A stretch of 64,000 nt of DNA from an uncultured Rhodospirillaceae bacterium (GTDB lineage Bacteria; Pseudomonadota; Alphaproteobacteria; Rhodospirillales; Casp-alpha2): contig CAJWCU010000018.1 of the NCBI GenBank assembly GCA_913030825.1, positions 1 through 64,000 on the forward strand. The letters run 5' to 3'. The first letter of the stretch is position 1, and every line of letters starts with the position of its first letter. The notes below the pieces were generated by a model. The model searched no databases. It was not told the origin of the DNA and was given only the letters and a program-made list of their open reading frames with translations. Positions 27,001 through 29,472 of the stretch are shown here, piece after piece. A program made the translations under genes and the position numbers.

Positions 27001-27415
27001 ACTCACCGGCGATGCCTTCTCCAACTTCCTCGCGGGTAACGGCGGCGCGGATACCATCACCGGCGGCGGCGGGGCCGATACCCTGCAGGGCGGTGAAGGC
27101 GCGGATGTGTTCATCTACGGCGCGGAAGCGGACAGCGGTGTCGGCGGCCTGTTGCGCGACGTGATCATGGACTTCGAAGCCGTCGCCACCGACAAACTGG
27201 ACATCACCGACCTTTACGGCGGCAACACCTTCGACTTCATCACCGGTTACGGCGACTTCACCGGGTCCGCCGGCATGGTCGAAGCGCGCTTCAACAACCA
27301 GACCAAGATCCTGGAAATCGATACCGATCAGGATATGCAGGCGGATGTTGAAATCGAACTGCAGAACGTCGACGGCAACGACCTGGACGAGACCGATTTC
27401 GTCACCACCCCCTAA
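2..27415 (+). CDS. Giant secreted LamG/cadherin-like/RTX protein (5' end outside window)
   Basis: The reading frame is open from base 2 to the TAA at 27415, at least 9,137 codons. A GTG at 71 is only an internal valine: the codons before it encode cadherin-like sequence (TFTIDDGDGG), so the true start lies upstream. Layout by nucleotide: beta-solenoid 107-2430; about 17 LamG-like domains, each opening with FDG-x-x-D, at about 2456-14860 and 24205-25540; cadherin/VCBS-like modules ending in NDAP motifs near 6220, 6690, 8830, 11160 and 12820; solenoid 15124-18580; Ala-rich helical segment 19190-19740; RTX nonapeptides (GGxGxDxLx) in blocks from 19798 to 27115; C-terminus rich in DF and hydrophobic residues, typical of type I secretion targets. 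I noticed no cysteine, as usual for RTX adhesins. The exporter genes follow 166 bases downstream. The likely role is a calcium-stabilised surface adhesin or matrix protein. Secretion type is well supported; the ligand is unknown. Confidence 0.93.
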   Translation, partial: PDTTDREITFTIDDGDGGLATEVVTVELLLEGGLVRNDHNQGTDTDWFTAANWTQGVLPDATMVAIINGPAATTFNSGGANETIAKLLLNNDLDVTAGTLNVNGTSEVDAGSFLTIGGGTVQGTGSLNVKGAVDLTGGATLGMASVTIDADDAIGYSAGMSVTGSGNQIAGDLTIETDSTETGTLTVGGAGSIAAADLTVTGTVINQGDILIDNYASGGVASTLTVTSGTLTNVGLLQFLDTSTFGGARVFVGEIDNQGGTVQASVDATITNTGTFNLSTGTLTVDGTSTLTIDGGTTVIGTGTNLTDNTGAKIDFTGAAILALDSDTGIVATDPTIAFGGQSDAVTVTTVDTGPYAFDIDTGALLTLSGNDVFDTTVDVNVAGSLEAEGAGNAVNGGLYISGTGELAVLGYDGGGDATLTIAQGFVNDGVIRLNNEGPAAHDTTLTVTSGAIDNFGTIVIEDTSAAGGLRTLSSDINNSGGTIDINTDALIANAGKTFDTASGTLDVGTSTLTISDGETVLGTGTSFTGTGALDIAGAADLTLDEGFDLLATGPDLLLSGSVTIDGTASEGAAELYIGDGKTLTLDGDTVTGSVNLSVEGILQIEGTDTIIDGQTFVYGPNGVINIPAGASVAINNNIDLSGGTINIAAGAVLNLDGANILNGGTITGEGTISLFNGATISGDGIIDIAGADTGILVIDGGGVDLDVGAQINLNITSDSDHDLLALDTIDLADAGDTLNLNFAPGFDPVVDGNSFTVLTYDSHDTDLDDDTVLDNIFDNITHNLGSEYTLTADYGAGGITVTVNRNPELSVTTTGTGMQFDGVDDVITIPAEGTVNALTSITVEAVVTLAGVPGGVTRFAENFDGDYKGWGFTTHPNGTISVEVGDGGGSGQLSNFYTVPGVISPDVPTHVAFTYDGPSGEIVVYVNGVAVDGTAGGVDPVNNLGATTVDAVISHPAFPLDGTLDEFRIYNHARTATEVASDAGGANSGIAPLVYYDFADGTPTNLGSAGAAADGILGGGLSGPALAFDGTDDFIQADTTGVNFGSAFSIEFVIDTTDTAAFLAAVGNTNGTNEHLFLNIGDNALSGGLRVGQVGATYMDSTVAINDGQPHHISYVHDGAGNFKLYIDGVLDASTSGTAPALTSADLNIGQRFLGDVQLDGSIGDFRIYSDERTANEIAADATGDLSGDNLQIHYDFDPANVTDGIVTNQGALGASADATMGRAAVGGPVGALSFDGVNDMASAQNAAFAVGSGAFTIEAVISTSNTDAGIFLALGSSATNGGAITLDVDNTTIPGGVSGGLNNIGGVVPTVNVADGQPHHIAFTHDGSGNYQLYVDGVAAGTYTNASDQLVVDGILTLGQNSLGAGDFDGQIADVRVYNEHRSATDIAADATGVANLGDTTLLAFYDADPTNITGGLLTNQADPGNGDLVVDRGLTGPALSFDGGDIVTATDAGLAVGTGDFTIEAVFSVNAPHGAFRTIMSLGSFGGDQGAAIGVNASGYIQGINSFIGGPADAVNVTDGNPHHVALVKEGANLTLYVDGTLIGTTSDAGSLDITNGQVALGSFPTLNDPFFGLIGEARVYGDARTAAEIAADALGETTGDNLLVHYDMDPANISGSTLTNLGSLAGADGALGASTAAPTQSTITDTSIPAGVELTDDTEPELTVTVDGTAPMAVPLVDQALSFDGSAVVEATDASAINLTASGGNTLQFFAASDSIVASQAGTFDGLSAGQTFTVSGSLTANDATFTVAEVSPDGTTITVQETGTIVDTTAMASGANIVSETTSPLATGDGDFTWQAWVKVDDLSALDATGSRVLTVGNPAAGEMATLSVGQTGVVEIVRFGGPQGGSSAGAVQEGLWTHVAVSYNGATDEAQIYVNGQAAGLPVTGLGLDLTTGEATIGGQHGTGANKFAGEIFDVRAYGIARSQLDILGDMNELPDGTDPNLTGAWHLDDTLAGTTDKFRDISGGGATGTISSGTATFTETNLFTLAEDSVLHGQMSGSDVDDPGEVFSYAVLTQGANGTVSVNAATGDWSYTPDADFFGTDTFEVKVFDSEGAYTAKTVTVNVVNVNDAPTLSSVTVATQFTEDGNAISVDPALTLDDIDSADFDGGTLTIDITAGLAAGDVLAFNQADVTLSAGMTNGSTVSLDGGTTTIGTINIDGTSGILTVDLTDSATPSLIQDLARLVTFQNDTAQPDAGSRTVSFTLSDGDGGTSAALDQTVNIAPVNDAPITGVTTTGRGASFDGTDVITAGPGDSGELQIAGDLTVAAWVRPEQLSAATHILTFGAYNDPGDTEGTNILYSLETDASGNLVYVHETTAGANVSHTFTDASLVQSDWAHVAMVRDAEGETVTLYVNGDNAGTFDYSVLGGPVGGAFSSLFVGGFDLPTDYVGEIDDVRIYDAELTAQDIADMMGGAAPTANLQLHYDFEGVSGAAVPNLGSAGNVDGFMGTYPGVVVVGLAGMTATDAGGNNVNIDIDGLNPGMGAITGTNNTAATTGDFTIIANGSGLGFDLASNGVLFEVATDGAGSLIPYNSGQTLDDTLTYESVVSADLPTGSNTLAFRFDADGSGTDWQYGYISYDNDGTNFTLGDVAFVTEPGFSLDAGAFQANITGPGPDAPTITPETSQAMVFDGATEAVRIADPVGLDGLSEITLEAWVKIDTFPPVTGKDAIISQWSYTDDDRGFELAVSDVDGDGFSRFRFGLSEDGTLGFGNDVAIESDTIVEAGGWYHVVGTFDGTTMRLVINGEEETTSTDFAGKTIHAPSADLMIGAVDDSVGGDAFFDGQIYDARIYDTGRTDGDIQGDMYDLPDGNEAGLRGAWHLDQSDGPVVTDVAGGNSGEFRSSGSPATPTFADTNPLLVAEDGQLSGQVTVTDVDSSGTFGFSISDNPDYGNVTLNSTTGEWTYTPDPEYSGTDTFEVLVTDGDGGQTFQEISLTVSPVNDAPELLGARANLRAPQFDGVNDSLQVLDPSPLLPGTNAFTLEAWVDLTYSANANPIFSIGENATGDGFEIGAAAASGDLTISTPGGASVTPATGVNGGGWHHVAVSYDGTNVQLYVDGVAQGAPTAMALNLDAGDIKVGESLDGTSFMKGAIDDIRMWSDARTAEEIADNYRSADLADTTDLAARYTLDNPDFDAVDNDPTLIDVSGNGNELTAGGPPSDHLADYLVLDGTGDGATADVTGQLAFGASQDFTIETWFRADALGANQTLLDTRTSGVGGFNLQLTAANELSFGIEDATNSPASVTTSGLGLAAGEWHHVAITVDRDGNASIHLDGNQTPAATADVSSIGDIGDVAQLFMGTPSTNTSTVNVEFNGALSGVRIWDDLRTTQEVADNYLESHIDGQAPNLIVDFPLDGELTNYRADVPDAVLQGDAQFADTTPTLLSQSVLSGAVSFDGTDDYLAVTHTGELDPDSFTVAAWVRPDAASASGTHRIMTLESTSTGNATWSLHATNGTYQFTSYLQDTSLATIDSGIPVVDGQWTHVAASFDQFSQTFTLYINGEEAGTYSAPSIPETGVSTVYIGEFDGAHATQRWAGEIADVQIFGRMIPDFHIEALAEGELPTDAGGLVAAIPLNENNGGEAVTAFQSLVGEFSVTPSGGISYVDTGPEIYGGLTTPLTVQEDMPLVVDLRATDLEDGDIIGTDITVGMSGGTVVTGGVEGYSAQGGQVFITDTGRVTYAPPANFNGTDTIEITVTDQGTPPVTSTQTLTIDVQPANDAPVITAVTTTGDAMQFDGVDDVIVTGLTAMPTDFTIEAQIRTGDNTADGLAKPIIARQPGNVNDQAEFSLQINGDGTLVFVMGQGGSTESNIMLMQSASPLTSDMDYHVAVTFDDLSGEAVLYLNGEEIDTANFSGTRQTSPANVEIGHYVQGGGAPVDYYYDGLISDVRIYDQVRDPQQVQSDMGGGGLAGADASSLQVHYDFEDVSGQTVTNLGTLSMAADGTLGASGSADAADPTAVPLSGAAMEFDGATQRVEVGRGAGDALALDGDVTLEGWIKLDDTASARSILNFSATGDTEDTNLLYSLNVNAGGDLFFLHETGAGTDVRHEVATGLATDIWYHVAAVRDDTAQTIRLYVNGQEVGTAFDYSGLGSATGGEAGSLVIGANANSTEVMDGQMFDLRIYDTARSEADIQSDMTMLPDGTETNLVAAYPLTGSDGSTVQEIVAGNDGTFFATSFEITPTFGLTNPFQTAEDSTLTGRIEVADFDGDTQFQFEINGDPQNGTAWVDDNGNWQYTPDENYSGTDTFYVAVGDGEDWTVQNITVDVKPVNDAPILLGGPAAGGTAQFDGVDDVIQTAAPALTKTDDFTIETWFNWDGTDTNANQMLVMNGDSTADGYGIYLRRTGASTYTVSGILGFNAELDTPITVTADQWTHVALVRDAGEIKIIVDGVEQTITPVTGSTTTAPNTPTGELSIGASDALGLDAFSGQIDDVRVWDTARTTNQIAQNYQLAEPADPENDLVAQYTFDTVDGSMVVNEIAGGPDATIPETGLPIDTDSSVLAIGGDGTNSAMTITAQTSLDVGNSDFAVEAWINLNDPDNGDTNAIFDSRDTANSGRGFVLWVGETGTLRAALLDGLGGTVNVLDTSIVIQDGEWTHVAASFDRDGDLQLFVNGVADGSATDISAYNAVDLTNTTSYKIGDANGGYSTGELDGQIADVRFWSKTLDSTAINGAKNDRLDGTETDLLGYWKLDETSGSIATDATGQGADGTLTNGAAFYDPGAAILSSTVVGNVADFPGGSTVTADTLDAAGDITDQVTIEFNVNFDAPSTQQNLISLKTTSGGLNDPEFQIYRNIDNTINFAGQDTLSSGDTLESGYKVDAGTWYHMSFTYDGSTLAAYVNGELIGTQALSGFTLDASVVADLAIGDATYNFDGKMSDVRVWNVARSVSDIADTYQNFVDANDPTLLVNYRMDDLGPSAATVTDATDGSTATVVNGTLSTIDTAPDIYSTTISTPEGAAIVGQLGAYDPEGSTFDYVAAISQATTGGGEVDIAVDGSFTYTPAVGFYGTDTFTVTIQETGGPARTETVTIEVVPDLIPLAHDQNTDATWETAANWGGALPTALNLATLDAGAASSVTLASDAGTVGSLDMTDTGLTMNAVGSALVVAGETILGSGETIDLSSTASLTLNDADLQGDVSIQGTSTLTIDGNAQTSVASLLTLNSSGASLGGSGTFNYQGATFTWNSGTIDIADMDVTGAATVNLSSSSTKVLDGTTLDLADSGTQFTYSGSGFQLTNDAAINVTSNATLILEGSNTLDAGVGSANVLHIGTGGVLARSTSGTSTIDVVTNLDAGGTIDIDTGFMNFTGGGAINGTIDVAGGTIATLQGGGTWTTGASTDLAGMGSILLNGSTTNLDVNGPLTVDAGLTFTHTTGIVTIGSGNLMSVLGDYDWSNGTITGLGTFTIGANGALTMLSSGTKTFDGIAVNVTGAGSTFYYESGAAGLHFASGTLMTVDSGGTLTLGGSNSISDDDASDNRILIGAGGTMERTGSGTTIVNVDLDVNGTLNLTGGDLDLSGSALLAGAVNIGAGSTLGLKGNGQTYDLNATNFGASAGTIELSNSNATLSLSGNTTIVATMNLAQLSGTIDVTAPQALTIEGIHDWNAGTISGDGTITYTNGGELNLGSSSTKTLDGMDLSIANGTFTYENGASGLTLTNDAAIDIGALGVMRLEGNGTISDGTGTLNQVSVQAGGELVRDGAGSTTSIDTALDLDGTLTMTAGNLTLRGGGIYNGTIDFAAGTILTMQGTATYTFNNTADFTGTGGTLALTGSTTGLQITNGLTLDAGLTLMQTSGTINVVAGTFQVDGAHDWSAGTLTGAGTHSYQAGSALNLLSSSTKIIDATDLTINGGAMTYGTGVSGLRLDNTATLNVTNGGTLALQGNGTITDGGTGLNQLFVLGTGSLIRDTDAGTTSIDVSVGFTGTIDVQTGSLRLLGGGSLGSNLDIAAGAEIELNNSVFTVDANVTVSGGGMLTVVGSGTDVNIGTGIILTIAADSDLQFSSGDILGTGSLDVAGDMIWDAGTIFAPIDIQAGATLTTGTTGVKTMDSGVLDITGAMTMNSSGSITMQNGAAVNIYAGGSIDLTSTAGFTAGTAPGIMTIAAGGTLTKSVSGSADVDIDITNNGDIHVTAGTLRIDASTLTNNANITIDEGATLSISNGSLINTGTIEGDGTITLFGTGTLTNDGTIEVGGIDQIGDFTVTGDIGSVSATNQFVFEIDSVGSYDQLTANDITLTAGTDELVLDFTNYTPADGDVFNIVTFADNDHNVSDIFDTVTVIGLGGYDTTVNYTASGISVTVNEITLQGNVVDGYIQGGFVYADADDDGTFDTGVEANDTTGFDGEFDLGAGVTGTLYLTGGVDVSTGLAFEGVLSAPEGSTVITPLTTLVQGLIEAGQDQATAIANVKALLGIVATTENILTYDPVAGTKNSETDGVAIMRAGVKLQNVLAQVTATLLGASAALAADAVFKAAVAAMASEINSGSLTSLSNATDIEDLINAAAALPLAGLSGSEQTAVANVAADISTVIVGMVGEADGATGTGTTFLENIAKIGVVAQGSAADAMEDAVSTQSTTALTIDFTGANLTAAITAAEFGDVDGILFGTASADNLTGTANDDIIDGLGGNDTIDGGLGDDVLFGGDGDDTLSGGEGFNILVGGAGNDTFLESALSAADGNTNAVSYTHATAGITLTTTVGGNLEVVGDASVGTDTIINADRIHGSGFDDQFNINGDWLGSQYSTFGGGSTGQFNEIRGGAGDDTITGNGYTRLSFSDAQAGVTITFSGAGAGTAHLTSNAGATLDLDDGTGVDTFSGVNGIRGSAYDDVVTGSSADEEFRMIGGNDVIDGGGGSDWARFTGADSIYVNLSGQNISVFGSISVGAGTAIDGDGGVDTLISIENARASGDADAVFIGDDGDNQFRADAGQDMFLGNGGADTFRLGSGDAVGDLVVYNDKTDSVFGSMDVVRDFVDAQDFIVFQGMAGINLTPTSETFVTDISTTIGNITGGGTPNQIYFFQDGTHGYVYVNGSGSGVDFDGTLIQIYNHTGILTAPSFDTGTHLTEDLGYGLTEIAGTIGPDVLTGTAADEFLNGGEGDDTLDGGTGDDVIDAGNGWDTIIGGVGNDTFIGGDRGNTLLDVNIVDYSGATGAITATLGTTSTVSDGEGTTDTVEMISSFYGSSGNDVFNIDETYVSEHGNFAIIRGNAGDDTITGIDTDAANGVEITIRADYVNAADSVTVNLGTQSATSTAGGDAAGIGNDTLVNVSEIQGSSYGDFLTGNGDDNSIRGRGGDDTIDGGGGTDRADYARSLDQVVVNLSGSTFQTTLHDGTTVTLNSGEAWDGEGGLDTLISIENIRGSRFADDILVGSSGNNDIRGEYGDDTLIGGGGSDVLRGGYGADYFVIESGDTATDTIKDLDVLDIIDLTQIVTLDGVTLALQQNGTDVEIVDNNAPSTVYALVENTLVADLFLDPAGYVTRTDFNLVLGTDASETLNGTAANDVFKPQNNDPSVGDVIVASDGNDTVHFQGTEDGFYTVNYSSRTGHIEATINQTHGLIEEDSNNDGFVDNTVTLINIEDGINPTGGGGLSIRGTAGDDTVTTNRNDSTLIEFRGLAGDDTFVGGDGWDRISYRSDGAGVVVNLGDTAETHSGSSIAARTALDGAGDTDTLLGDIDEVRGSNYTDILVGGDADERFITEKGDDTIDGGGGTDTLRYDRGGIETVTVDLSTNTGSVTFSGPIVHTQTIYNVENIRGSVGNDIITGDGSANRLEGRHGDDTLTGGAGNDVLIGGSGDDSLIGGADNDVYVYNDASASSGSSQPGATGGNDVIDDISGTDTLKIDAAFDVLGGVITGSDLVLTVEDDSEATFTITILAQNAGSGVETIQFDFDEDGALESYALATGFVNTGASEDILVAGSGGANAIAGGSGNDILLGNGGDDTLVGNGGDDLILGGAGADSMTGGAGSDTFEFDIGDSGIGSGTRDRIMDFDADSDLIDLVNIVSGTFDYIDSAAFSGGSDGAEARLNGSILEIDVDGDATTDMEIDLTGLAGTLDTTDFIIGSAPNQAPMVLGASAAGTALTFDGDAYARQADASYAIAGSSFTAEAWINTSVAGAMTIMELGGDTGNSAVLELDATGHLFGTFSGIGATPATTAAINDGGWHHVAVVYDSGASANGTVTLYIDGEAQPETVTALASAPSIGTGEINIGNNFAGDGPFTGMIDEVRLFNDARTDQELFENHVVPLDPAAEGANLLAYFPMDDFYDDGTHSASPNLGTIGGNLQGGAGYGTPSEPTMTPILTNALVFDGTDDYVDLPDMSSAGTMTEFTMETWVKFDSLPTGTGNIMTLFAEDGAGVEWILKDSGANGSVEMAFSLGSATYNAVTIDLAGVEGEWIHLALAVGQTGGASPNTTAAAYINGNLADDFSAGSFPAATSVTLGPSQIGANEGGNLIDGQMSDFRIWNVNRNGEDIYDNMNRALTGDEAGLIGHWPMTDGPTGPAGSVIDNSAYGFDGTPVGGIEYTTTGAPIYSTTIQVEAGASYAGEIGVYDPEDDSTTVTLLSGGEPGHGTVTVDSVTGGFRYEADEDYTGIDSFKVQVDDGTGNLVTQTILLNVTDTTDADALEIGTAGADVLDAFGGDDILDGLAGDDELYAGGGNDVLIGGAGQDTLWGGGGSDQFVYLSTDESDVGSTYRDTILNANFDNNSADRDYIYLEGIIADGDEFAFESDGVLDSLTGLIQSILVGDILKIDTGWNGALDFGADMEIDITGYTGELDTSDFVIVTHSTGTDIDDAYTGRTGNDYIAASTTTSTAGSPGAVTGGDTITLAGGADGTDTLILSELEFELISATMVGSNLELVYLDMLGAGYFHKTTVVNHATNALDYIKVDLDDMTDGLETYALANTTTAATGENTLIAGTTGVDILTGNTGDDLLLGNAGNDTLIGGDGNDMLLGGAGDDSYDGGAGDDTVSFFGADNGVIVDLSLGTAGDDGYGGTGDTFTNIENIEGTDFADQLTGDAFSNFLAGNGGADTITGGGGADTLQGGEGADVFIYGAEADSGVGGLLRDVIMDFEAVATDKLDITDLYGGNTFDFITGYGDFTGSAGMVEARFNNQTKILEIDTDQDMQADVEIELQNVDGNDLDETDFVTTP
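107..2430 (+). repeat. N-terminal beta-solenoid region of the giant protein
   Basis: This segment opens with DTDWFTAANWTQGVLPDA and continues with short Gly/Thr/Asn-rich strands such as GTLTVDG and GTGSLNV, the pattern of right-handed beta-helices in autotransporters and large adhesins. Three longer sub-repeats can be read, each containing TLTVTSG followed by IDN-type turns (about 660, 1340 and, degenerate, 1740). The same WxTAANW opening reappears at 15160 before the second solenoid, which points to an old internal duplication. Confidence 0.7.
2440..15120 (+). other. LamG-like and cadherin-like domain array of the giant protein
   Basis: LamG-like (concanavalin A fold) domains start near 2456, 3083, 3701, 4324, 5050, 6736, 7900, 8885, 9521, 10194, 11211, 11909, 12870, 13515 and 14217. 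Each opens with a variant of FDGVDD, has an FTIE-W strand, a central WxHVA motif, an LYVDG hairpin and a DVRIYxxARTxxEI ending, then a YDF or WHLD segment. Spacing is about 200-220 codons. Cadherin/VCBS-like modules (GTDTFEV, NDAP) separate groups of them. LamG folds commonly bind glycans or protein ligands through calcium, so a ligand-binding stalk is inferred. Confidence 0.8.
15124..18580 (+). repeat. Second beta-solenoid with five ~208-codon repeats
   Basis: The segment begins DATWETAANWGGALPTA and contains a long-period repeat. The Lys codon of the SSSTK-type marker is at 15641, 16268, 16898, 17522 and 18137, giving steps of 209, 210, 208 and 205 codons. Each unit carries the order STK-x-DG, FTYxxGxxGL, LxGxxTI, TSID, GxLxLxGGG, HDW. 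The first four copies are clearly similar and the fifth is diverged. This is a regular beta-helical rod within the giant protein. Confidence 0.8.
18904..19790 (+). other. Small beta domain plus Ala-rich helical island in the giant protein
   Basis: After the solenoid comes a short beta module (GYIQGGFVYADADDDGTFD, about 18930) of the kind seen before RTX regions. It is followed by some 190 residues that are unusually helical for this protein, containing VITPLTTLVQGL, AIANVKALLGI and an Ala-rich run around 19370-19440. The module sits exactly at the boundary between the solenoid and the first RTX block. Similar TPLTTL/ALGL segments occur in other large alphaproteobacterial RTX proteins; their function is not known to me. 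Confidence 0.6.
19798..27115 (+). repeat. RTX (hemolysin-type) calcium-binding repeat blocks
   Basis: Glycine- and aspartate-rich nonapeptides of the GGxGxDxLx type occur in separate blocks at about 19798-19989, 20450-20540, 21205-21365, 21800-21885, 22050-22185, 23230-23385, 23710-23870, 25840-25985, 26700-26870 and 26980-27115. Examples are GGNDTIDGG and GGAGNDTFL. These form calcium-bound parallel beta-rolls that fold outside the cell. The blocks are interrupted by spacer domains and, at 24205-25540, by two further LamG-like domains. Confidence 0.93.
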
Positions 27416-27581
27416 CGGCCCCACGCCGCGCATCGTTCACCAATCGTTCATCGCCAACGGCTATTCTTCTGGCGGATCGCTGCGGCGTGATCCGATATGC
27501 TAATGTTTGCGGCACCCTGTTCCTTGGGATAAGAAAAGCGCCGGAAGGTTGGAATTTTCCGCCCCGGCAAGGTGAACACGC

Positions 27582-29468
27582 ATGAAGGAATTGTTGAAAC
27601 GGGTTTTCGCCAAACCTGCGATCGCGACGGAACTGATCGTCGCGACCCTGTTCATCAACATCCTGGCCATGGCGAGCCCGTTGTTCGTCATGCAGGTTCT
27701 CAACCGCTACGTCAGCCAAGGCGTGGACGCGACGTTGGTCACCCTGACCACGGGCGTATTGCTGGCGATCGTCCTGGAGTTCCTGTTCCGGCAGGCCCGC
27801 GGCAGCTTGGCCCGCGGGGTCAATGTGGAACCCGATGAGAAACTGGCGATCGCCGGGTACGGCATCCTGACCAGGGCCAAAGCGGGGGACTTGGAACAGA
27901 TCCCGCCCGAAACCCGGCGCGAGATGGTCAACGGCATGGCCTCGGTCGAACAGGCCTATTCGTCGTCCAATATCGCAACCATCCTGGACGTGCCTTTCTC
28001 GCTGATCTTCGTGTTCGTGCTCTACCTGCTTCATCCGATCCTCGCCATGGTCGTCTTGGCCTTTTTGGTTGGCGTGTTCGTGTTGGGCGTTTACGGCTCC
28101 ATGTCCATGCAGGAAAAGACCGCGGAATTGCAGAACGCGACCGGCGCCGGGAGTTCGCTTCTCGGCACGGCGACCCGCGAACAGGACCTGGTCCGCGCCT
28201 TCAACGCCGGTGGTTTCCTGCGCCGCGCCTGGGAAAAACACGTACACCAATCACAGCGCCTGCGCCGGGACGTGACTTCGAAACAGGGCCTTATTCAAAC
28301 CATCACGCAAAGCGCCAATGGCTTGATGAGTGTCGCAGTCATCACGACCGGCGCTCTCCTGGTCGTCACCGGAAACATGGACGTGGGTGCGATGATCGGC
28401 GCCAACATCCTGTCCGCCCGGGCACTTCAGCCTGTGACCAAGCTGTCGCAACTGGGCAGCGCGTTTGCCAAGGCACGCCAGGCATTGGCCATGTTCTCGG
28501 ATCTGGTGAAGGTACCGCTGGAGCCGGAGAAAGGCTCCGCCGTCTCCAAATACACCGGCACGATCGAACTGCGCGATCTCTCGTTCTTCTTCGAAGGGGC
28601 GTCCATGCCGCTCTTCGAATCCTTATCGATCAAGCTGACCCCCGGTGATGTGTTGCTGGTGATCGGCGACAACGGCAGCGGCAAGACCACCCTGGCCCGG
28701 CTGATGCTCGGCCTTTTGGAGCCTGACCGGGGGCAAATCCTGGTCGACGGACTGGACCTGAAGCAAGTCGCCTTGGAATGGTGGCGCCGCCAAGTCATCT
28801 ACATGCCGCAGGAACCGTCGTTGTTGAACGCCACCATTGAGGAAAACCTGAAGGTCAACGCGCCGGAAATTCAAACCAACGATCTCAACCGCATCATCGA
28901 CGCAGTCGGTCTGCGCCGGTTCTTGGATGAAAGCCCGCAAAGCTTCGAAACGCCGGTCGTCGACAACGGCTGGCGCCTTTCCGAAGGCACCCGGCGCCGT
29001 TTGGGTCTGGCCCGCGCCCTGGCGACCAACGGCGCGCTCGCGGTGATCGACGAGCCGACGGAAAGCCTCGACGCCGACGGCTGCGCCGCCGTTCACAACA
29101 TCATGGGCAGCCTGGTGAAACAAGGCCGGACGATCATCATTATGTCCCACGACAAGAACATCGTGCGCGGCGCCCATTACCTGTTGGACCTCAATCAAAA
29201 ACCGGTGCCGACCGTACGGCACGTGCCCGGGGTCAAGGACCAGGCGCCTTCGGCAAGCCAGCCGGCCAGTCCGCAACAACCGGTACAATCCGCGCCGACG
29301 GCGAACCGTCCGGCGCAACCGGCACAACCGGCGCCATCGGCCAAACCCGCCCAACCTGCACAACCCGCCCAGCAGGCCAAACCGGCACCTGCGCCGGCAG
29401 CCGATCCCGGCAGCGAGGCAACCCCCCTGCCCAATCCGCTGTCCGCCCGCAAACGAGGAGGGGAATAA
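27582..29468 (+). CDS. Type I secretion ABC exporter, permease-ATPase (PrtD/LapB-like)
   Basis: This 628-residue inner-membrane half-transporter should power export of the giant RTX protein encoded just upstream. Membrane segments lie near residues 17-40, 53-74, 130-170 and 240-280. The nucleotide-binding domain has Walker A GDNGSGKTT (361-369), Walker B ending D490-E491, a D-loop and H523. The signature reads LSEGT (466-470) instead of LSGGQ. There is no N-terminal C39 or C39-like domain, as in PrtD-type exporters of uncleaved RTX substrates. Residues after about 550 are a Pro/Ala/Gln-rich tail, unusual for the family. The adaptor gene starts 4 bases after the stop, so the two are co-transcribed. 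Family assignment is firm; substrate is inferred from position. Confidence 0.93.
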   Translation: MKELLKRVFAKPAIATELIVATLFINILAMASPLFVMQVLNRYVSQGVDATLVTLTTGVLLAIVLEFLFRQARGSLARGVNVEPDEKLAIAGYGILTRAKAGDLEQIPPETRREMVNGMASVEQAYSSSNIATILDVPFSLIFVFVLYLLHPILAMVVLAFLVGVFVLGVYGSMSMQEKTAELQNATGAGSSLLGTATREQDLVRAFNAGGFLRRAWEKHVHQSQRLRRDVTSKQGLIQTITQSANGLMSVAVITTGALLVVTGNMDVGAMIGANILSARALQPVTKLSQLGSAFAKARQALAMFSDLVKVPLEPEKGSAVSKYTGTIELRDLSFFFEGASMPLFESLSIKLTPGDVLLVIGDNGSGKTTLARLMLGLLEPDRGQILVDGLDLKQVALEWWRRQVIYMPQEPSLLNATIEENLKVNAPEIQTNDLNRIIDAVGLRRFLDESPQSFETPVVDNGWRLSEGTRRRLGLARALATNGALAVIDEPTESLDADGCAAVHNIMGSLVKQGRTIIIMSHDKNIVRGAHYLLDLNQKPVPTVRHVPGVKDQAPSASQPASPQQPVQSAPTANRPAQPAQPAPSAKPAQPAQPAQQAKPAPAPAADPGSEATPLPNPLSARKRGGE

Positions 29469-29472
29469 GGCC

